Shown in pieces: positions 49,841 to 61,810 of a DNA stretch of 64,000 bases (the stretch's first letter is position 1; the number at the start of each line of letters is the position of its first letter). Both the position numbers and the translations under genes were made by a program. The stretch is from Enterobacter sp. BIGb0383 (GTDB taxonomy: Bacteria > Pseudomonadota > Gammaproteobacteria > Enterobacterales > Enterobacteriaceae), in assembly GCF_003751845.1 (NCBI RefSeq), contig NZ_RJKQ01000002.1, positions 1,054,001 through 1,118,000 on the forward strand, written 5' to 3'. Below the pieces are notes generated by a model, which made no database searches, had not been told where the DNA came from, and saw only the letters and a list, made by a program, of their open reading frames with translations.

Positions 49841-50560
49841 TTACGCTTTATCGCCCAGCAGGACGGATTCCAGCGCGATTTTAATCATATCGTTGAAGGT
49901 GGTCTGACGCTCGGCAGCGGTGGTCTGCTCGTGGGTACGGATATGGTCAGATACGGTGCAGATGGTCAGGGCTTTCGCACCGAACTCTGCCGCCACGCCG
50001 TAGATACCGGCTGCTTCCATTTCCACGCCCAGGATGCCGTACTTTTCCATCACGTCGAACATCTGCGGGTCCGGCGTGTAGAACAGGTCGGCAGAGAAGA
50101 TGTTACCCACGCGGGCATCAACGCCCAGCGCTTTAGCCGCGTCAACCGCGTTGCGCACCATGTCAAAGTCGGCAATCGCCGCAAAGTCATGATCTTTAAA
50201 GCGCATACGGTTCACTTTGGAATCGGTGCAGGCACCCATCCCGATAACCACGTCGCGCAGCTTAACGTCTGCACGCACCGCACCGCAGGAGCCGACGCGG
50301 ATGATTTTCTTGACGCCGAAATCGGTGATCAGCTCTTTCGCATAGATGGAGCAGGACGGGATACCCATACCGTGGCCCATTACGGAAATTTTGCGGCCTT
50401 TATAGGTACCGGTATAGCCCAGCATGCCGCGTACGTTGTTCACTTCACGGGCATCTTCCAGGAAGGTTTCTGCGATGTGTTTAGCGCGCAGCGGGTCGCC
50501 CGGCATCAGCACAACGTCAGCGAAATCGCCCATCTCAGCGTTAATATGTGGGGTAGCCAT
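49841..50560 (-). CDS. deoD: DeoD, purine nucleoside phosphorylase
   Basis: Hexameric PNP that splits purine (deoxy)nucleosides with phosphate. 239 residues. [11 protein letters not shown] near 20-30 with the phosphate-binding residues, [15 protein letters not shown] near 64-78, EMEAAGIY near 179-186, and the catalytic Asp204 segment [10 protein letters not shown]. Last gene of deoCABD, 63 nt after deoB. Confidence 0.98.
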   Translation of the reverse strand: MATPHINAEMGDFADVVLMPGDPLRAKHIAETFLEDAREVNNVRGMLGYTGTYKGRKISVMGHGMGIPSCSIYAKELITDFGVKKIIRVGSCGAVRADVKLRDVVIGMGACTDSKVNRMRFKDHDFAAIADFDMVRNAVDAAKALGVDARVGNIFSADLFYTPDPQMFDVMEKYGILGVEMEAAGIYGVAAEFGAKALTICTVSDHIRTHEQTTAAERQTTFNDMIKIALESVLLGDKA

Positions 50561-50623
50561 ACATTTTCCTTAATTTGAGTTTACGCCAGGCGGCAGGGCC
50601 AGCCTGGCGTATTTAACAGACGA

Positions 50624-51871
<1,248 letters not shown>

Positions 51872-51917
51872 CTAACGCCGCATGGCGTTATGAAAAAGCG
51901 ATCAGATCAGTATACCG

Positions 51918-53240
51918 CTATTGGGTGATTCGGCGATAGACCGTCGGTGTGACTTCGGGCGCAGTGTCGTCAATTTTGATTGCCGCTTTCACCGCCTGAG
52001 CCGCTTCCTGCCAGCTGGATTCATCTTTCGCATGGATCACCGCCAGCGGACGCTGTCCGTCAACGCTGTCACCCAGACGGGCCATATCGGTAAAGCCGAC
52101 GCTATAGTCGATAGCATCAGAGGCCTGACGACGTCCGCCGCCCATCGATACCACGGCCATACCCAGCGCACGGGTATCCATCGCCGAGACAAAGCCTTCG
52201 GATTCCGCATACACCGCTTTGCTCAGGGTGGCGGTCGGCAGGTATTTCGCGTAGTTTTCGACAAAGTCGTTCGGGCCTTTTTGCGCCGCAACCATCCGGC
52301 CAAAGATCTCCGCCGCTTTGCCGTTGTCCAGCACCGCCTGCAGTTTCGTCCGCGCGTCGGCATCATCTTTCGCCAGACGACCGGAGATCAGCATCTCCAC
52401 GCAGAGCGCCATGGTCACGTCAAACAGGCGCGGGTTACGGTATTCGCCGGTCAGGAACTGCACCGCTTCGCGGACTTCAACCGCGTTACCGGCGCTGGAG
52501 GCCAGGACCTGGTTCATATCGGTCAGCAGCGCGGTAGTGCGCACGCCTGCACCGTTGGAGACACCCACGATAGCCTCGGCCAGCGCCGCAGAAAGTTCAA
52601 AGCTCGGCATAAAGGCGCCGCTGCCCACTTTCACGTCCATGACCAGCGCATCCAGCCCTTCCGCCAGTTTTTTGGCGAGGATCGAGGCGGTGATCAGCGG
52701 AATGGAGTCCACGGTCGCGGTAATATCGCGGGTGGCGTAGAAACGTTTATCCGCCGGAGCCAGCGAGCTGGTCTGGCCGATAATCGCCACGCCAACATCC
52801 TGAATAATCTCGCGGAAACGGCTATCGTCCGGGAAGATATCAAAGCCCGGAATGGCTTCGAGTTTATCCAGCGTGCCGCCGGTATGGCCCAGGCCACGCC
52901 CGGAAATCATCGGGATATAACCGCCGCAGGCCGCGACCATCGGCCCCAGCATCAGCGATGTCACATCGCCCACGCCGCCGGTGGAGTGTTTATCCACAAT
53001 CGGGCCGTTGAGATTGAGGCTTTTCCAGTCCAGTACGGTCCCGGAATCACGCATCGCCATGGTCAGCGAGACGCGCTCGGGCATGCTCATATCATGGAAG
53101 AAAATGGTCATCGCCAGGGCGGCAATTTGCCCTTCGGAGATGGTGTTATCGCGGATGCCGTTGATAAAGAAACGAATCTCTTCGTCACTCAGCTGATGAC
53201 CATCACGTTTTTTACGAATAATTTCTTGCGCGAGAAACAA
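51918..53240 (-). CDS. deoA: DeoA, thymidine phosphorylase
   Basis: Cleaves thymidine and deoxyuridine with phosphate. 440 residues as in E. coli, starting [14 protein letters not shown]. The start codon is TTG (CAA at 53238-53240), as in E. coli. The signature [13 protein letters not shown] near 84-96 binds phosphate; the family [15 protein letters not shown] follows near 113-127. 56 nt after deoC. Confidence 0.97.
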   Translation of the reverse strand: MFLAQEIIRKKRDGHQLSDEEIRFFINGIRDNTISEGQIAALAMTIFFHDMSMPERVSLTMAMRDSGTVLDWKSLNLNGPIVDKHSTGGVGDVTSLMLGPMVAACGGYIPMISGRGLGHTGGTLDKLEAIPGFDIFPDDSRFREIIQDVGVAIIGQTSSLAPADKRFYATRDITATVDSIPLITASILAKKLAEGLDALVMDVKVGSGAFMPSFELSAALAEAIVGVSNGAGVRTTALLTDMNQVLASSAGNAVEVREAVQFLTGEYRNPRLFDVTMALCVEMLISGRLAKDDADARTKLQAVLDNGKAAEIFGRMVAAQKGPNDFVENYAKYLPTATLSKAVYAESEGFVSAMDTRALGMAVVSMGGGRRQASDAIDYSVGFTDMARLGDSVDGQRPLAVIHAKDESSWQEAAQAVKAAIKIDDTAPEVTPTVYRRITQ

Positions 53241-53296
53241 GGTTACCCCCTGCGTAATCGGATTGAATGCGGCGGTTACCCGCCGCTAAAAAGGAA

Positions 53297-54076
53297 TCAG
53301 TAGGCGCTGGCGCTTTTGCCATCGCCGTGGCCCAGCGCTTTCAGCAGGCTAGCCAGCAGACTGGACGCGCCAAAGCGGTAGTGGCGGGAATCGGCCCAGT
53401 CGGCACCGAACAGCTCGTCGGCAATCGCCAGGAACTGCTGTGCGTCTTCCGCGCTGCGCACGCCACCGGCCGGTTTGAAGCCCACGGTTTTGGACACGCC
53501 CATGTCGCGGATCACTTCCAGCATAATGCGCGCACTTTCCGGGGTCGCGTTAACCGGCACTTTACCGGTGGAGGTCTTGATAAAGTCCGCGCCGGCTTTG
53601 ATAGAGATTTCAGACGCTTTACGAATCAGCGCTTCTTCTTTCAGCTCGCCGGTTTCGATAATCACTTTCAGCAGTACGTTAGCTGCCGCACAGGCGTCTT
53701 TACAGGCTTTCACCAGCTCGAAGCCAACCTGCTCATTACCGGCGATCAGGGCGCGGTACGGGAACACCACGTCCACTTCATCCGCGCCGTAGGCGATCGC
53801 CGCACGGGTTTCGGCCAGCGCAATCTCGATATCGTCGTTACCGTGCGGGAAGTTGGTCACCGTCGCGATACGGATATCCGGCGTGCCCTGCGCGTTCAGG
53901 GTTTTACGCGCAATCGGGATAAAACGCGGGTAGATACAAACAGCGGCGGTGTTACCCACCGGGGTTTTCGCCTGATGGCACAGGGCGATGACTTTTTCAT
54001 TGGTGTCGTCATCGTTCAGGGTGGTCAGGTCCATCAGCTGCAGCGCGCGCTGGCTGCTTGCGGTTAAATCGGTCAT
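53297..54076 (-). CDS. deoC: DeoC, deoxyribose-phosphate aldolase
   Basis: Class I aldolase that splits 2-deoxyribose-5-phosphate to glyceraldehyde-3-phosphate and acetaldehyde. 259 residues when started at [10 protein letters not shown], as in E. coli; a longer frame upstream runs through the promoter. Schiff-base Lys167 lies in FIKTSTGK; Asp102 and Lys201 (GFKPAGG) are present. First gene of deoCABD. Confidence 0.98.
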   Translation of the reverse strand: MTDLTASSQRALQLMDLTTLNDDDTNEKVIALCHQAKTPVGNTAAVCIYPRFIPIARKTLNAQGTPDIRIATVTNFPHGNDDIEIALAETRAAIAYGADEVDVVFPYRALIAGNEQVGFELVKACKDACAAANVLLKVIIETGELKEEALIRKASEISIKAGADFIKTSTGKVPVNATPESARIMLEVIRDMGVSKTVGFKPAGGVRSAEDAQQFLAIADELFGADWADSRHYRFGASSLLASLLKALGHGDGKSASAY

Positions 54077-54108
54077 CGTCTTTCTCCAGTAAGCTAAATG
54101 CGACGTAA

Positions 54109-54124
54109 TGTGACTATTGTAACA
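54109..54124 (-). promoter_or_regulatory. deoP2 with DeoR operator deoO2 (-10 TACAAT)
   Basis: Minus strand TGTTACAATAGTCACA matches the DeoR palindrome TGTTAGAATTCTAACA at 12 of 16 positions. It covers a consensus-like -10 TACAAT (plus 54116-54121). The CRP site 54142-54157 is centred about 40 bp upstream of the predicted transcript start near 54109. Confidence 0.7.
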
Positions 54125-54141
54125 CTGCGTCGTGGTTACAC

Positions 54142-54157
54142 TTCGACTCCCATCACA
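54142..54157. promoter_or_regulatory. CRP site 1 of deoP2
   Basis: Minus strand TGTGATGGGAGTCGAA: a perfect TGTGA half and a weak second half. Centre 54149.5, about -40 from the predicted start. Confidence 0.7.
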
Positions 54158-54194
54158 TTTAATGAAACAGCAATATAAGTTCATTCAATTGCAA

Positions 54195-54210
54195 TGTGAT
54201 GCAGATCGGA
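54195..54210. promoter_or_regulatory. CRP site 2 of deoP2
   Basis: TGTGATGCAGATCGGA: perfect TGTGA half, degenerate second half. Its centre is 53 bp from CRP site 1, the same spacing as in E. coli deoP2, where CytR binds between two CRP dimers. Confidence 0.7.
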
Positions 54211-54261
54211 ATTTATTGCCCGGAGCGGGGATAACAAACACAAAGCGCGTCCGGTACGGAA

Positions 54262-54277
54262 TGTTAGAATTCTAACA
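54262..54277. promoter_or_regulatory. DeoR operator deoO1 (perfect palindrome)
   Basis: TGTTAGAATTCTAACA, the exact consensus DeoR operator. It contains a possible -10 TAGAAT of deoP1 on the minus strand with TTGTTT upstream. No gene lies in 54077-54377. Confidence 0.88.
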
Positions 54278-54348
54278 TACAGTACAACAAACAAACGACC
54301 CATAAATGGGGACGACAATGGAGAAAGTATAGAAGGGAGCGAAGTGAA

Positions 54349-54371
54349 CGGGGAGCCGGAAGGCTCCCCGT
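54349..54371 (-). terminator. Hairpin after the CNT transporter gene
   Basis: CGGGGAGCC-ggaa-GGCTCCCCG stem just after the stop codon of the upstream CNT gene; no T-run follows, so it may only weakly insulate deoP1. Confidence 0.55.
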
Positions 54372-54377
54372 GAGAGG

Positions 54378-55652
54378 TTACAGGGCGAGGAATAACCCGG
54401 CGATGGTCGCGCTCATCAGGTTAGAGAGCGTCCCGGCCGCCACGGCTTTCAGGCCCAGCTGGGCGATATCCTGACGACGATTCGGGGCCATACCGCCCAG
54501 GCCGCCGATCAGAATCGCAATCGAAGAGAAGTTAGCAAAACCACAAAGCGCGAAGGAGATAATCGCTTTCGTGTTATCGGACAGCACCTGCAGGCCCGCT
54601 GCGGCGACAACCGCATCTTCCTTCAGATATTCCCCGAAGTTCATATAGGCAACGAACTCGTTGATAATCAGCTTCTGGCCGATAAACGAACCGGCAATGG
54701 TCGCTTCGTTCCACGGAATACCAATAACCCACGCCAGCGGGGAGAAGACCCAGCCGAGGATCAGCTCCAGGGAGAGCTGCGGATAATCAAACCAGCCGCC
54801 AATCCCGGACAGGATGCCGTTCAGCATCGCGATCAGGGCGATAAACGCCAGCAGCATCGCACCGACGTTCAGCGCCAGCTGCATCCCGGATGCCGCGCCA
54901 GACGCCGCCGCATCCAACACGTTGGCCGGACGATCAATATCATCCGGTACTTCGAGATCCGGGGAATCACTCGGGGTTTCGGTTTCCGGAATAATAATTT
55001 TAGCGAACAGCAGGCCGCCAGGTGCCGCCATAAAGGACGCCGCAATCAGGTATTCCAGCGGCACGCCCATCTGGGCATAGCCCGCCAGTACGGAACCGGC
55101 CACCGACGCCAGGCCACCACACATCACGGCAAACAGCTCGGAGCGGGTCATGGTGGCGATATAGGGGCGAACCACCAGCGGCGCTTCCGTCTGACCGACA
55201 AAAATATTCGCCGTCGCTGACAGAGACTCGGTACGGGAGGTTTTCAGCAGCTTACGCAGGCCGCCGCCGAGCACGCGGATCACCAGCTGCATAATACCGA
55301 GGTAATAGAGCACGGCAATCAGTGAGGAGAAGAAAACGATAACCGGCAGAACTCTCAGCGCGAAGACAAAACCGCCGCCGCCGAAGACTTCGAACATCTT
55401 GTCCGAAACCAGGCCGCCGAACAGGAAGCCAATGCCTTCATTACCGTAGGCAATAACGTTGGCCACGCCTGCGGAAATGGCCATCAGCAGCTGGCGTCCG
55501 GCAGGAACGTAGAGGATCAGCGCCCCGATGCCAAGCTGGATAAGCCACGCGCCGAGCACGGTGCGCAGATTAATGGCTTTTCGGTTACTGGATAAAAGCA
55601 AAGCGATCGCAAGCAGGACCACCATGCCCACAAGCCCCATAACAATTTGCAT
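54378..55652 (-). CDS. Concentrative (CNT/NupC-family) nucleoside transporter
   Basis: Inner-membrane nucleoside:H+ symporter. 424 residues with ten or so hydrophobic helices. CNT motifs: [18 protein letters not shown] near 93, [13 protein letters not shown] near 152-164 (nucleoside-binding GQTEAP), and NEFVAY near 330 with [11 protein letters not shown] near 371. It lies just upstream of deoCABD in the same direction. In K-12 this site has yjjI/yjjW instead. Closest E. coli relatives are NupC/NupX/PsuT, but I cannot tell which. Confidence 0.92.
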   Translation of the reverse strand: MQIVMGLVGMVVLLAIALLLSSNRKAINLRTVLGAWLIQLGIGALILYVPAGRQLLMAISAGVANVIAYGNEGIGFLFGGLVSDKMFEVFGGGGFVFALRVLPVIVFFSSLIAVLYYLGIMQLVIRVLGGGLRKLLKTSRTESLSATANIFVGQTEAPLVVRPYIATMTRSELFAVMCGGLASVAGSVLAGYAQMGVPLEYLIAASFMAAPGGLLFAKIIIPETETPSDSPDLEVPDDIDRPANVLDAAASGAASGMQLALNVGAMLLAFIALIAMLNGILSGIGGWFDYPQLSLELILGWVFSPLAWVIGIPWNEATIAGSFIGQKLIINEFVAYMNFGEYLKEDAVVAAAGLQVLSDNTKAIISFALCGFANFSSIAILIGGLGGMAPNRRQDIAQLGLKAVAAGTLSNLMSATIAGLFLAL

Positions 55653-55803
55653 ACAGATTCCCTGTGTACTGGAAGGTTGGTAGCGTGATGCATTAAGAAG
55701 GGGGCGATTATAACCAGATGTAATTATCGGTAACGAAATAGCTCACAGATTCTGCGCAAAAAAGAGAGATCAAAACATGATAACGAGATGCAAATCACAA
55801 AAA

Positions 55804-56592
55804 TCAGCCTAATGATATGCCTTCAAATAATTGGATGCTGTTACTGAAGAGCGTATCGGCAATCTTCTCGGCAGGTTCCGGCCGCAGTTCACACAGGATC
55901 TCAAACACGCGTGCGGCCCGCTCGGGCCGGTTCGGCTGGCCCTGAAAACCGTTGAGCGGCATATCCGGCGCGTCAGTTTCCAGCAGCAGGGACGTCAACG
56001 GCAGTTGCGCCATCACTTCGCGGGTTTTGCTGGCACGCGGGTAGGTAATGGTCCCGCCAACGCCAATCTTATATCCCAGTTCGATAAAGCGCTGCGCCTG
56101 TTGCAGGCTCCCCGCAAAACCGTGAACCACCCCGGTACGCGGCAGCTTATGACGCCTGAGGTGCATCGCCAGCGTATCGTGAGTGCGTCTTGAGTGAAGG
56201 ATCACCGGCAGATCGTAGCGTTTTGCCAGCACAAGCTGCGCATCCAGCACGGTCTGCTGGCGCTCAAACTGCGGATCGTCGCGATACAGATCGAGGCCAA
56301 TCTCGCCGATGGCCACCAGCTTTTTCGGCCGGGAGGCCAGGCAACGCTCCAGCTGCTCCAGGCTCTCATCCGTATGCTGTTCAATCACGATAGGATGCAG
56401 GCCCAGCGCCGCATAGAGTGCATCATGGTTTTCAGCCAGCGCCATCACGCGTTCAAACCAGGCCGCTTCCGTACTCGGGACAATAATCTTTTCTACGCCA
56501 GCCTGCGCAGCCCGTTCAATGCTGGCGGCTTCATCGCCGGTAAAAGGCGGGAAATCAAAGTGACAGTGGGTATCGATAAAGCGCAAGGTCAC
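55804..56592 (-). CDS. yjjV: YjjV, TatD-family metal-dependent hydrolase
   Basis: TatD-type deoxyribonuclease family. 262 residues. Metal-binding FIDTHCHFDFPPF at 5-17, Glu in AIGEIGLDLY near 96, VVHGFAGSLQQA near 158, and LLETDAPDMPL near 203. Overlaps yjjU by 4 nt (ATGA). Confidence 0.94.
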   Translation of the reverse strand: MTLRFIDTHCHFDFPPFTGDEAASIERAAQAGVEKIIVPSTEAAWFERVMALAENHDALYAALGLHPIVIEQHTDESLEQLERCLASRPKKLVAIGEIGLDLYRDDPQFERQQTVLDAQLVLAKRYDLPVILHSRRTHDTLAMHLRRHKLPRTGVVHGFAGSLQQAQRFIELGYKIGVGGTITYPRASKTREVMAQLPLTSLLLETDAPDMPLNGFQGQPNRPERAARVFEILCELRPEPAEKIADTLFSNSIQLFEGISLG

Positions 56593-57662
56593 GCCAGGTC
56601 CTCTTTACTAAAGGTGGGATCGTTGGCCTGAGGCACATCAATCACCGGTCGGGCAAGCGCATCGTTCGCCACGGCGGCAGGCGGCACCACCAGCGGCGCA
56701 GGCGTGTTAATACGCGGGATATGACGTATCAGCGGCGGCTGTTCCGCCAGCAGTTTGCCGATCGTCGCCAGGAAGTAGCGCCCGCACAGCCGCCCGGTTT
56801 TATAGTCCTCGCGCAGCGCCGGAAGTCGGCTGCCCAGCGCCATGCTGTTGAGCGGCTTCGGCGGATAGATCTCGATGATGCGCAGCCGACCCGGCGGCGC
56901 ATCGATAAATTTCTGGATCGCCAGATAGCTGGCCTCGTGGTGGTGCACCAGATTAACCAGCGGCTGCAGGCTACTCTCGCCCACCCAGCGCTCCATACGT
57001 TTAAACCACTGCGGGGTGTAGTACATCTGCGACGGCACGGTGCGGATCACCACAATGGTTTTTGCCCCGCGCCGGGCGGCTTCCTGGACGGGGATCGCAT
57101 CGCTGATCCCACCGTCAAGATAGCTGATACCGTCGAGGGCGACGCCCTGGCGATAAAAACCCGGGATCGCGCTGGAGGCGCGGATCAGATCCAGCCAGTT
57201 ATCCGTCGTCGGGGCAAAGTAGCCCGGCGTATAGTCATCCTGGCGGCAGGCGCACATATAGAAGTCGCTGCCGTCGGCAAACCGCTGCCCGGCACGATCC
57301 ATCGCCAGCGGCATATCCGTGGCGGTCGAATTGACCAGCCAGTCGAGATCGATCAGGTTGCCGCCGCGCACAAAGCGCAGCGGATCGAAAAAGTCGCGTC
57401 GGGTGGTGTAACGCATAATCACCTTACGCGCATAGCCGGGCTGGTGGCAGAGATAGGCGGAAAGATTCTGCGCCCCGGCGGAGGTGCCAAAATAGAGGCT
57501 AAAGGGGTCAAACTGCGCGCGCATAAACTCATCCAGCACGCCAGCTGTAAAGATCCCACGCTGCCCGCCGCCCTCGCACACCAGCGCGAGCCGTCCAGGA
57601 CGAAAAGGTTTTAACGCCAGCGGTGCGATGTTACCGAGCGTTACCGGAATGCGTTGCCCCAC
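56589..57662 (-). CDS. yjjU: YjjU, patatin-like phospholipase
   Basis: Patatin-family lipid acyl hydrolase. 357 residues. GGGQRGIFTAGVLDEF near 32-47 (oxyanion hole), nucleophile serine in GTSAGAQN near 61, and catalytic Asp in LDGGISDAIP near 178. First gene of yjjU-yjjV. Confidence 0.92.
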   Translation of the reverse strand: MGQRIPVTLGNIAPLALKPFRPGRLALVCEGGGQRGIFTAGVLDEFMRAQFDPFSLYFGTSAGAQNLSAYLCHQPGYARKVIMRYTTRRDFFDPLRFVRGGNLIDLDWLVNSTATDMPLAMDRAGQRFADGSDFYMCACRQDDYTPGYFAPTTDNWLDLIRASSAIPGFYRQGVALDGISYLDGGISDAIPVQEAARRGAKTIVVIRTVPSQMYYTPQWFKRMERWVGESSLQPLVNLVHHHEASYLAIQKFIDAPPGRLRIIEIYPPKPLNSMALGSRLPALREDYKTGRLCGRYFLATIGKLLAEQPPLIRHIPRINTPAPLVVPPAAVANDALARPVIDVPQANDPTFSKEDLA

Positions 57663-57778
57663 CCTGTATCCTGCCTGTTTTCGTTTTTATCGTCACACCA
57701 AAGTAACGCACTTTGCGCCGGGCTTAAACAGCGAAAGCCAGTCCGAGGACTGGCTTTCGTGTAAAGCGCACGATTTCG

Positions 57779-57940
57779 CTATGGACGTCGGCGTCCCATA
57801 AACAGGCTGACCAGGAACAGGATGATACCAACGATAAAGACAATTTTTGCTGCACCCGCTGCGGTACCGGCCAGGCCACCAAAGCCCAGGGCCGCTGCGA
57901 TCAGTGCAATCACGAGGAATATAATGCCCCAACGAAACAT
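57779..57940 (-). CDS. ytjA: YtjA, small membrane protein (DUF1328)
   Basis: 53 residues beginning [20 protein letters not shown] and ending GRRRP; two hydrophobic segments. It is nearly identical to E. coli YtjA. A different-frame ORF covers the same DNA but has no family support. AGGAG lies before the ATG. Confidence 0.93.
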   Translation of the reverse strand: MFRWGIIFLVIALIAAALGFGGLAGTAAGAAKIVFIVGIILFLVSLFMGRRRP

Positions 57941-58056
57941 AAGACTCTCCTTAACCATAGTTAATAATCGAGCGTTAAGACCGCTCAGACGCGTTTCTCT
58001 TATGTGCTACTTACGCCCCCGGACAACGCGCCGGGGAACGCATTCTGGGATCCTGC

Positions 58057-58650
58057 TTATTCAACCTTAAGGTCGTTTTTCACGCTCTTCACGCCGTCAA
58101 TGGCTTTGGCAATGCTCTCGGCGCGGTCGCTCTGCGCCTGATTTTTCACGGTACCGGAAAGCTGAACCAGGCCGTCGGTGGTTTCGACTTTCACGTTACG
58201 GGAAGGCACGATGTCATCCGCCAGCAGTTTGGCTTTGATCTCACTGGTGGTAACGGCATCACCGGCATAACCCTTCACCGACTGATCTTTCCCGTCGCGG
58301 ACGTGCAGCTTATCGCTGACCGACGTCACGCCTTCCACCTCTTTAGCGACTTTTACCGCTTCCTCCGCCTGGGCCTGGCTTTCAACGAAGCCGCTCAGGG
58401 TCACGACCTTCTGTTCGGTCTTAACGGAGATATCGGTGCTCTTAATGGACTCATGATCGACCAGGGCTGCTTTCACTTTCGCCGTTATCGTACTGTCATC
58501 CATAAAGTTGCCGACTTTACTCATCGAGCTATCGACTTTCTGGCCTGCGCTTTCAGTGGTGGTATTGGCTGCCAGGGCAGAGCCGCTGGCCAGTACGCTA
58601 CCCAGCATCACTGCCAGTACGGATTGTGAAATCTTCAGTTTAGTCATCAT
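58057..58650 (-). CDS. osmY: OsmY, periplasmic BON-domain chaperone
   Basis: Sigma S-dependent, osmotically induced periplasmic protein. 197 residues. Signal peptide to about 28 (SGSALAAN), then two BON domains about 55-120 and 135-196, each with a T-D/A-V-K-V...LSG pattern ([34 protein letters not shown]). Length matches E. coli (201). Confidence 0.97.
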   Translation of the reverse strand: MMTKLKISQSVLAVMLGSVLASGSALAANTTTESAGQKVDSSMSKVGNFMDDSTITAKVKAALVDHESIKSTDISVKTEQKVVTLSGFVESQAQAEEAVKVAKEVEGVTSVSDKLHVRDGKDQSVKGYAGDAVTTSEIKAKLLADDIVPSRNVKVETTDGLVQLSGTVKNQAQSDRAESIAKAIDGVKSVKNDLKVE

Positions 58651-58708
58651 CGATCTCTTCCTGTTGTTTGCTCACAATTTGAGCCGGGGCGACCACTATG
58701 TTCACGTT

Positions 58709-58727
58709 ATCCTGCGTAGTGCAGGAT
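58709..58727. repeat. Short inverted repeat upstream of osmY
   Basis: ATCCTGC-gtagt-GCAGGAT, 7-bp perfect arms, in the osmY promoter-leader. The 345-bp region 58651-58995 holds no other gene that I can see. Confidence 0.45.
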
Positions 58728-58961
58728 TACCCACAGGCCGCTCCGTGAAGTTATTCATCCCGCGATAACATGGGAACTTGGGCTAACAAACTACAATAGT
58801 TATATTGAGCAGTTGATAAACCCACCAAAGTTGTCATCGCTTTGTTAAATATAGAACAGGATTGTAAATTCGCTTGCCGAAGTGATTAAAAAACAGGCAA
58901 TGAACAGAAAAACGCGAGGAATTAAGAACATTCCGCAGGAGGAAAAAACGCAGGGAAAATG

Positions 58962-58989
58962 ACGGAGCGCGGCGTCAGCCGCGCTCCGT
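58962..58989 (-). terminator. prfC terminator-like hairpin
   Basis: ACGGAGCGCGGC-gtca-GCCGCGCTCCGT, a perfect 12-bp stem 6 nt after the prfC stop, followed on the minus strand by an AT-rich stretch (CATTTTCC). Confidence 0.75.
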
Positions 58990-58995
58990 AGAGGA

Positions 58996-60585
58996 TTAGT
59001 GCTCGCGGGTTTTACGGAAGGTCACGTCAGGATAACGATCCTGAGTCAGGTTCAGGTTAACCATGGTCGGGGCGATATAGGTCAGGTTATCGCCGCCGTC
59101 CAGCGCCAGCTGAACTTCGTTCTTACGCTTAAACTCTTCGAACTTCTTCACGTCGCCGGACTCCACCCAACGGGCCGTCGCCACGTTGACCGATTCGTAA
59201 ATCGCTTCAACGTTGTATTCGCTTTTCAGGCGGGCAACCACCACGTCGAACTGCAGCACCCCGACCGCGCCCACGATCAGATCGTTGCTAATCAGCGGAC
59301 GGAATACCTGGACTGCACCCTCTTCCGAGAGCTGCACCAGCCCTTTCAGCAGCTGCTTCTGCTTGAGCGGATCGCGCAGACGAATGCGACGGAACAGTTC
59401 CGGGGCGAAGTTCGGGATACCGGTGAACTTCATCATTTCGCCCTGGGTAAAGCTATCCCCGATCTGGATGGTGCCATGGTTATGCAGGCCAATGATGTCG
59501 CCCGGATACGCCTCTTCCACGTGGGAACGGTCACCGGCCATAAAGGTCAGCGCATCGGAGATGGTGACATCTTTGCCGATACGGACCTGGCGCAGCTTCA
59601 TGCCCTTCTCATACTTGCCGGATACCACGCGCATAAAGGCCACGCGGTCGCGGTGTTTCGGGTCCATATTGGCCTGGATCTTAAAGACGAAGCCGGTGAA
59701 CTTCTCTTCATCCGCCGTCACTTCGCGGGTGTCGGTTTTACGCGGCATCGGGGCCGGAGCCCACTGCACCAGACCGTCAAGCATGTGGTCTACGCCGAAG
59801 TTACCCAGCGCGGTGCCGAAGAAGACCGGCGTGATTTCACCCGCCAGGAACAGCTCTTCGTCGAACTCGTTCGACGCGCCCTGCACCAGCTCCAGCTCGT
59901 CACGCAGCTGCTGCGCCAGGTCTTCACCCACGGCAGCGTCGAGATCCGGGTTGTTCAGACCTTTAACAATGCGCACTTCCTGGATGGTGTGGCCCTGACC
60001 GGTCTGATAGAGGTAGGTTTCGTCTTTATAAAGGTGATAAACGCCTTTGAACAGCTTGCCGCAGCCAATAGGCCAGGTAATCGGCGCGCAGGCAATTTTC
60101 AGCTCGTTCTCGACTTCATCCAGCAGCTCCATCGGATCGCGGATATCACGGTCGAGTTTGTTCATAAAGGTGATGATCGGCGTATCGCGCAGACGGGTGA
60201 CTTCCATCAGCTTGCGGGTACGATCCTCAACCCCTTTCGCGGCATCGATAACCATCAGACAGCAGTCCACCGCCGTCAGGGTACGGTAGGTATCTTCCGA
60301 GAAGTCTTCGTGACCCGGGGTGTCCAGCAGGTTCACCAGGCTTTCGCGATACGGGAACTGCATCACCGAGGTGGTGATAGAGATCCCACGCTGTTTTTCC
60401 ATCTCCATCCAGTCGGATTTCGCATGCTGGCTGGAGCCGCGGCCTTTGACCGTACCGGCAGTCTGGATCGCCTGTCCGAACAGCAGCACCTTTTCGGTGA
60501 TGGTGGTCTTACCGGCATCCGGGTGAGAAATAATGGCAAAAGTGCGGCGCCTGGCCACCTCTTGCAGATAAGGAGACAACGTCAT
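58996..60585 (-). CDS. prfC: PrfC, peptide chain release factor 3
   Basis: GTPase that recycles RF1/RF2. 529 residues as in E. coli, started at [15 protein letters not shown]; a longer frame adds 12. G1 [12 protein letters not shown] near 19-30, switch [14 protein letters not shown] near 88-99, G4 NKLDRD near 142-147. Monocistronic. Confidence 0.98.
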   Translation of the reverse strand: MTLSPYLQEVARRRTFAIISHPDAGKTTITEKVLLFGQAIQTAGTVKGRGSSQHAKSDWMEMEKQRGISITTSVMQFPYRESLVNLLDTPGHEDFSEDTYRTLTAVDCCLMVIDAAKGVEDRTRKLMEVTRLRDTPIITFMNKLDRDIRDPMELLDEVENELKIACAPITWPIGCGKLFKGVYHLYKDETYLYQTGQGHTIQEVRIVKGLNNPDLDAAVGEDLAQQLRDELELVQGASNEFDEELFLAGEITPVFFGTALGNFGVDHMLDGLVQWAPAPMPRKTDTREVTADEEKFTGFVFKIQANMDPKHRDRVAFMRVVSGKYEKGMKLRQVRIGKDVTISDALTFMAGDRSHVEEAYPGDIIGLHNHGTIQIGDSFTQGEMMKFTGIPNFAPELFRRIRLRDPLKQKQLLKGLVQLSEEGAVQVFRPLISNDLIVGAVGVLQFDVVVARLKSEYNVEAIYESVNVATARWVESGDVKKFEEFKRKNEVQLALDGGDNLTYIAPTMVNLNLTQDRYPDVTFRKTREH

Positions 60586-60676
60586 AATTAATCTTCTGTG
60601 CAGGTGCGCGGCAGACGCCACGCAGCGTTAATCCGGGAAAATGCGGCTATTGTACTCAACCGTGATAAGCAGACAA

Positions 60677-61354
60677 TCAATGTTTACACAGGAGTTGCTC
60701 CAGTTCATTTAGCGAAGTCACGGTCCATGTCGGGGTAATCCCCGCCGGTAGCTCACTGCGATGGGCATTCAGCCAGCAGGTGGCCAGACCGGCGTTCATG
60801 CCGCCAAGAATATCGGATGCCGCAGTGTCGCCGACCATCAGGACGCGATCCCGCGCCGGGTTACCGGCCTGCTCCAGCGCATAGTCAAAAATGCGCGGAT
60901 CCGGCTTTGCCACCCCGATCTCTTCGGAGATGACCAGTAAATCAAAATAGTCGCGAAGCCCCGTGCGCTCAAGGCGGCGCTGCTGCAGCGCGGTAAAACC
61001 GTTGGTGATGATCCCCAGCTTCACCTTCCCTTTCAGGGCATTCAGCAGAGATAAGGCACCCGGCAGCGGGGCACAAATCTCGGCCATCGCGTTCAGGAAG
61101 GCGTCGTTCAGATCGCCTGGCGCGACGCTAAGGCGGTCGGCCCAGCCCTGAAAACGCTGGTGCTGAAGCTGGAGCGCGTTAATAGTGCCGTTCTGGTAAT
61201 CGACCCACAGGGGCTTATTCACGGCCTGGTAATCCTGAAAATCCTGCGCGGTAAAGGTCACGCTGTAATCGAGAAACATCCGCTGCAGGCCGCCGAAGGA
61301 ATCAAACGTAAAGAGCGTTTCATCGGCATCAAAGAGTATCCAGTCCCAGTTCAT
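60677..61354 (-). CDS. yjjG: YjjG, pyrimidine nucleotidase (HAD family)
   Basis: Hydrolyses non-canonical pyrimidine monophosphates such as 5-fluoro-dUMP. 225 residues. HAD motif [13 protein letters not shown] with Asp9 and Asp11, motif [15 protein letters not shown] near 115, motif [15 protein letters not shown] near 175. 15 nt after rimI. Confidence 0.96.
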   Translation of the reverse strand: MNWDWILFDADETLFTFDSFGGLQRMFLDYSVTFTAQDFQDYQAVNKPLWVDYQNGTINALQLQHQRFQGWADRLSVAPGDLNDAFLNAMAEICAPLPGALSLLNALKGKVKLGIITNGFTALQQRRLERTGLRDYFDLLVISEEIGVAKPDPRIFDYALEQAGNPARDRVLMVGDTAASDILGGMNAGLATCWLNAHRSELPAGITPTWTVTSLNELEQLLCKH

Positions 61355-61369
61355 TACTTACCTTCTTTA

Positions 61370-61810
61370 TTAAAGCGGCAGCGCCATAATCAGCGCATCC
61401 TCGCGGCCGGTGGCCGTCGGGTAATAGTTGCGACGCACGGTCGCCTCGTTAAAGCCCAGGCTTTCATACAGGGCGATGGCGGCGGCGTTAGAGGCACGCA
61501 CTTCCAGCCACAGGGTCAGCACATCCCGCTGCTCCAGCTCGCGGATAAGGTGCTCCAGCAGGCTGCGTCCCAGGCCCTGACGCTGAAACGCCGGATCGAC
61601 GGCGATGTTAAACAGCGTGGCCTCATCCAGCACCACCTGCGTTACGGCAAACGCGGCCATCTCCTCATTGACGCTGAGCTTGAGGTTGAAATAGCGGTCG
61701 CCCTGGTTACTAAGCAGCGTTTTCTCGCTCCAGGGAAACGCATGGGCGCGGGTTTCAATCCGGTATGCCGCGGGCAAATCAGTCGTGCTGAGGGAAGAAA
61801 TCATGTTCAT
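61370..61810 (-). CDS. rimI: RimI, ribosomal protein S18 alanine N-acetyltransferase
   Basis: GNAT-family enzyme. 146 residues. Acetyl-CoA loop RQGLGRSLLEHL near 76-87 and LWLEVRASNAAAIALYESLG near 98-117. Starts 32 nt inside the holD 3' end. Confidence 0.97.
   Translation of the reverse strand: MNMISSLSTTDLPAAYRIETRAHAFPWSEKTLLSNQGDRYFNLKLSVNEEMAAFAVTQVVLDEATLFNIAVDPAFQRQGLGRSLLEHLIRELEQRDVLTLWLEVRASNAAAIALYESLGFNEATVRRNYYPTATGREDALIMALPL

Noticed and set aside
51921-53303. 460-residue plus-strand open frame opposite deoA
   Set aside because: Antisense shadow of deoA; His/Gly/Arg-rich with no motif.
57693-57932. 79-residue minus-strand ORF over ytjA
   Set aside because: Different frame; the 53-residue ytjA frame is nearly identical to the E. 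coli protein.
58999-60591. 530-residue plus-strand open frame opposite prfC
   Set aside because: Mirror of a high-GC conserved gene; Gln/His/Arg-rich, no family motif, no start signals. prfC on the other strand is certain.
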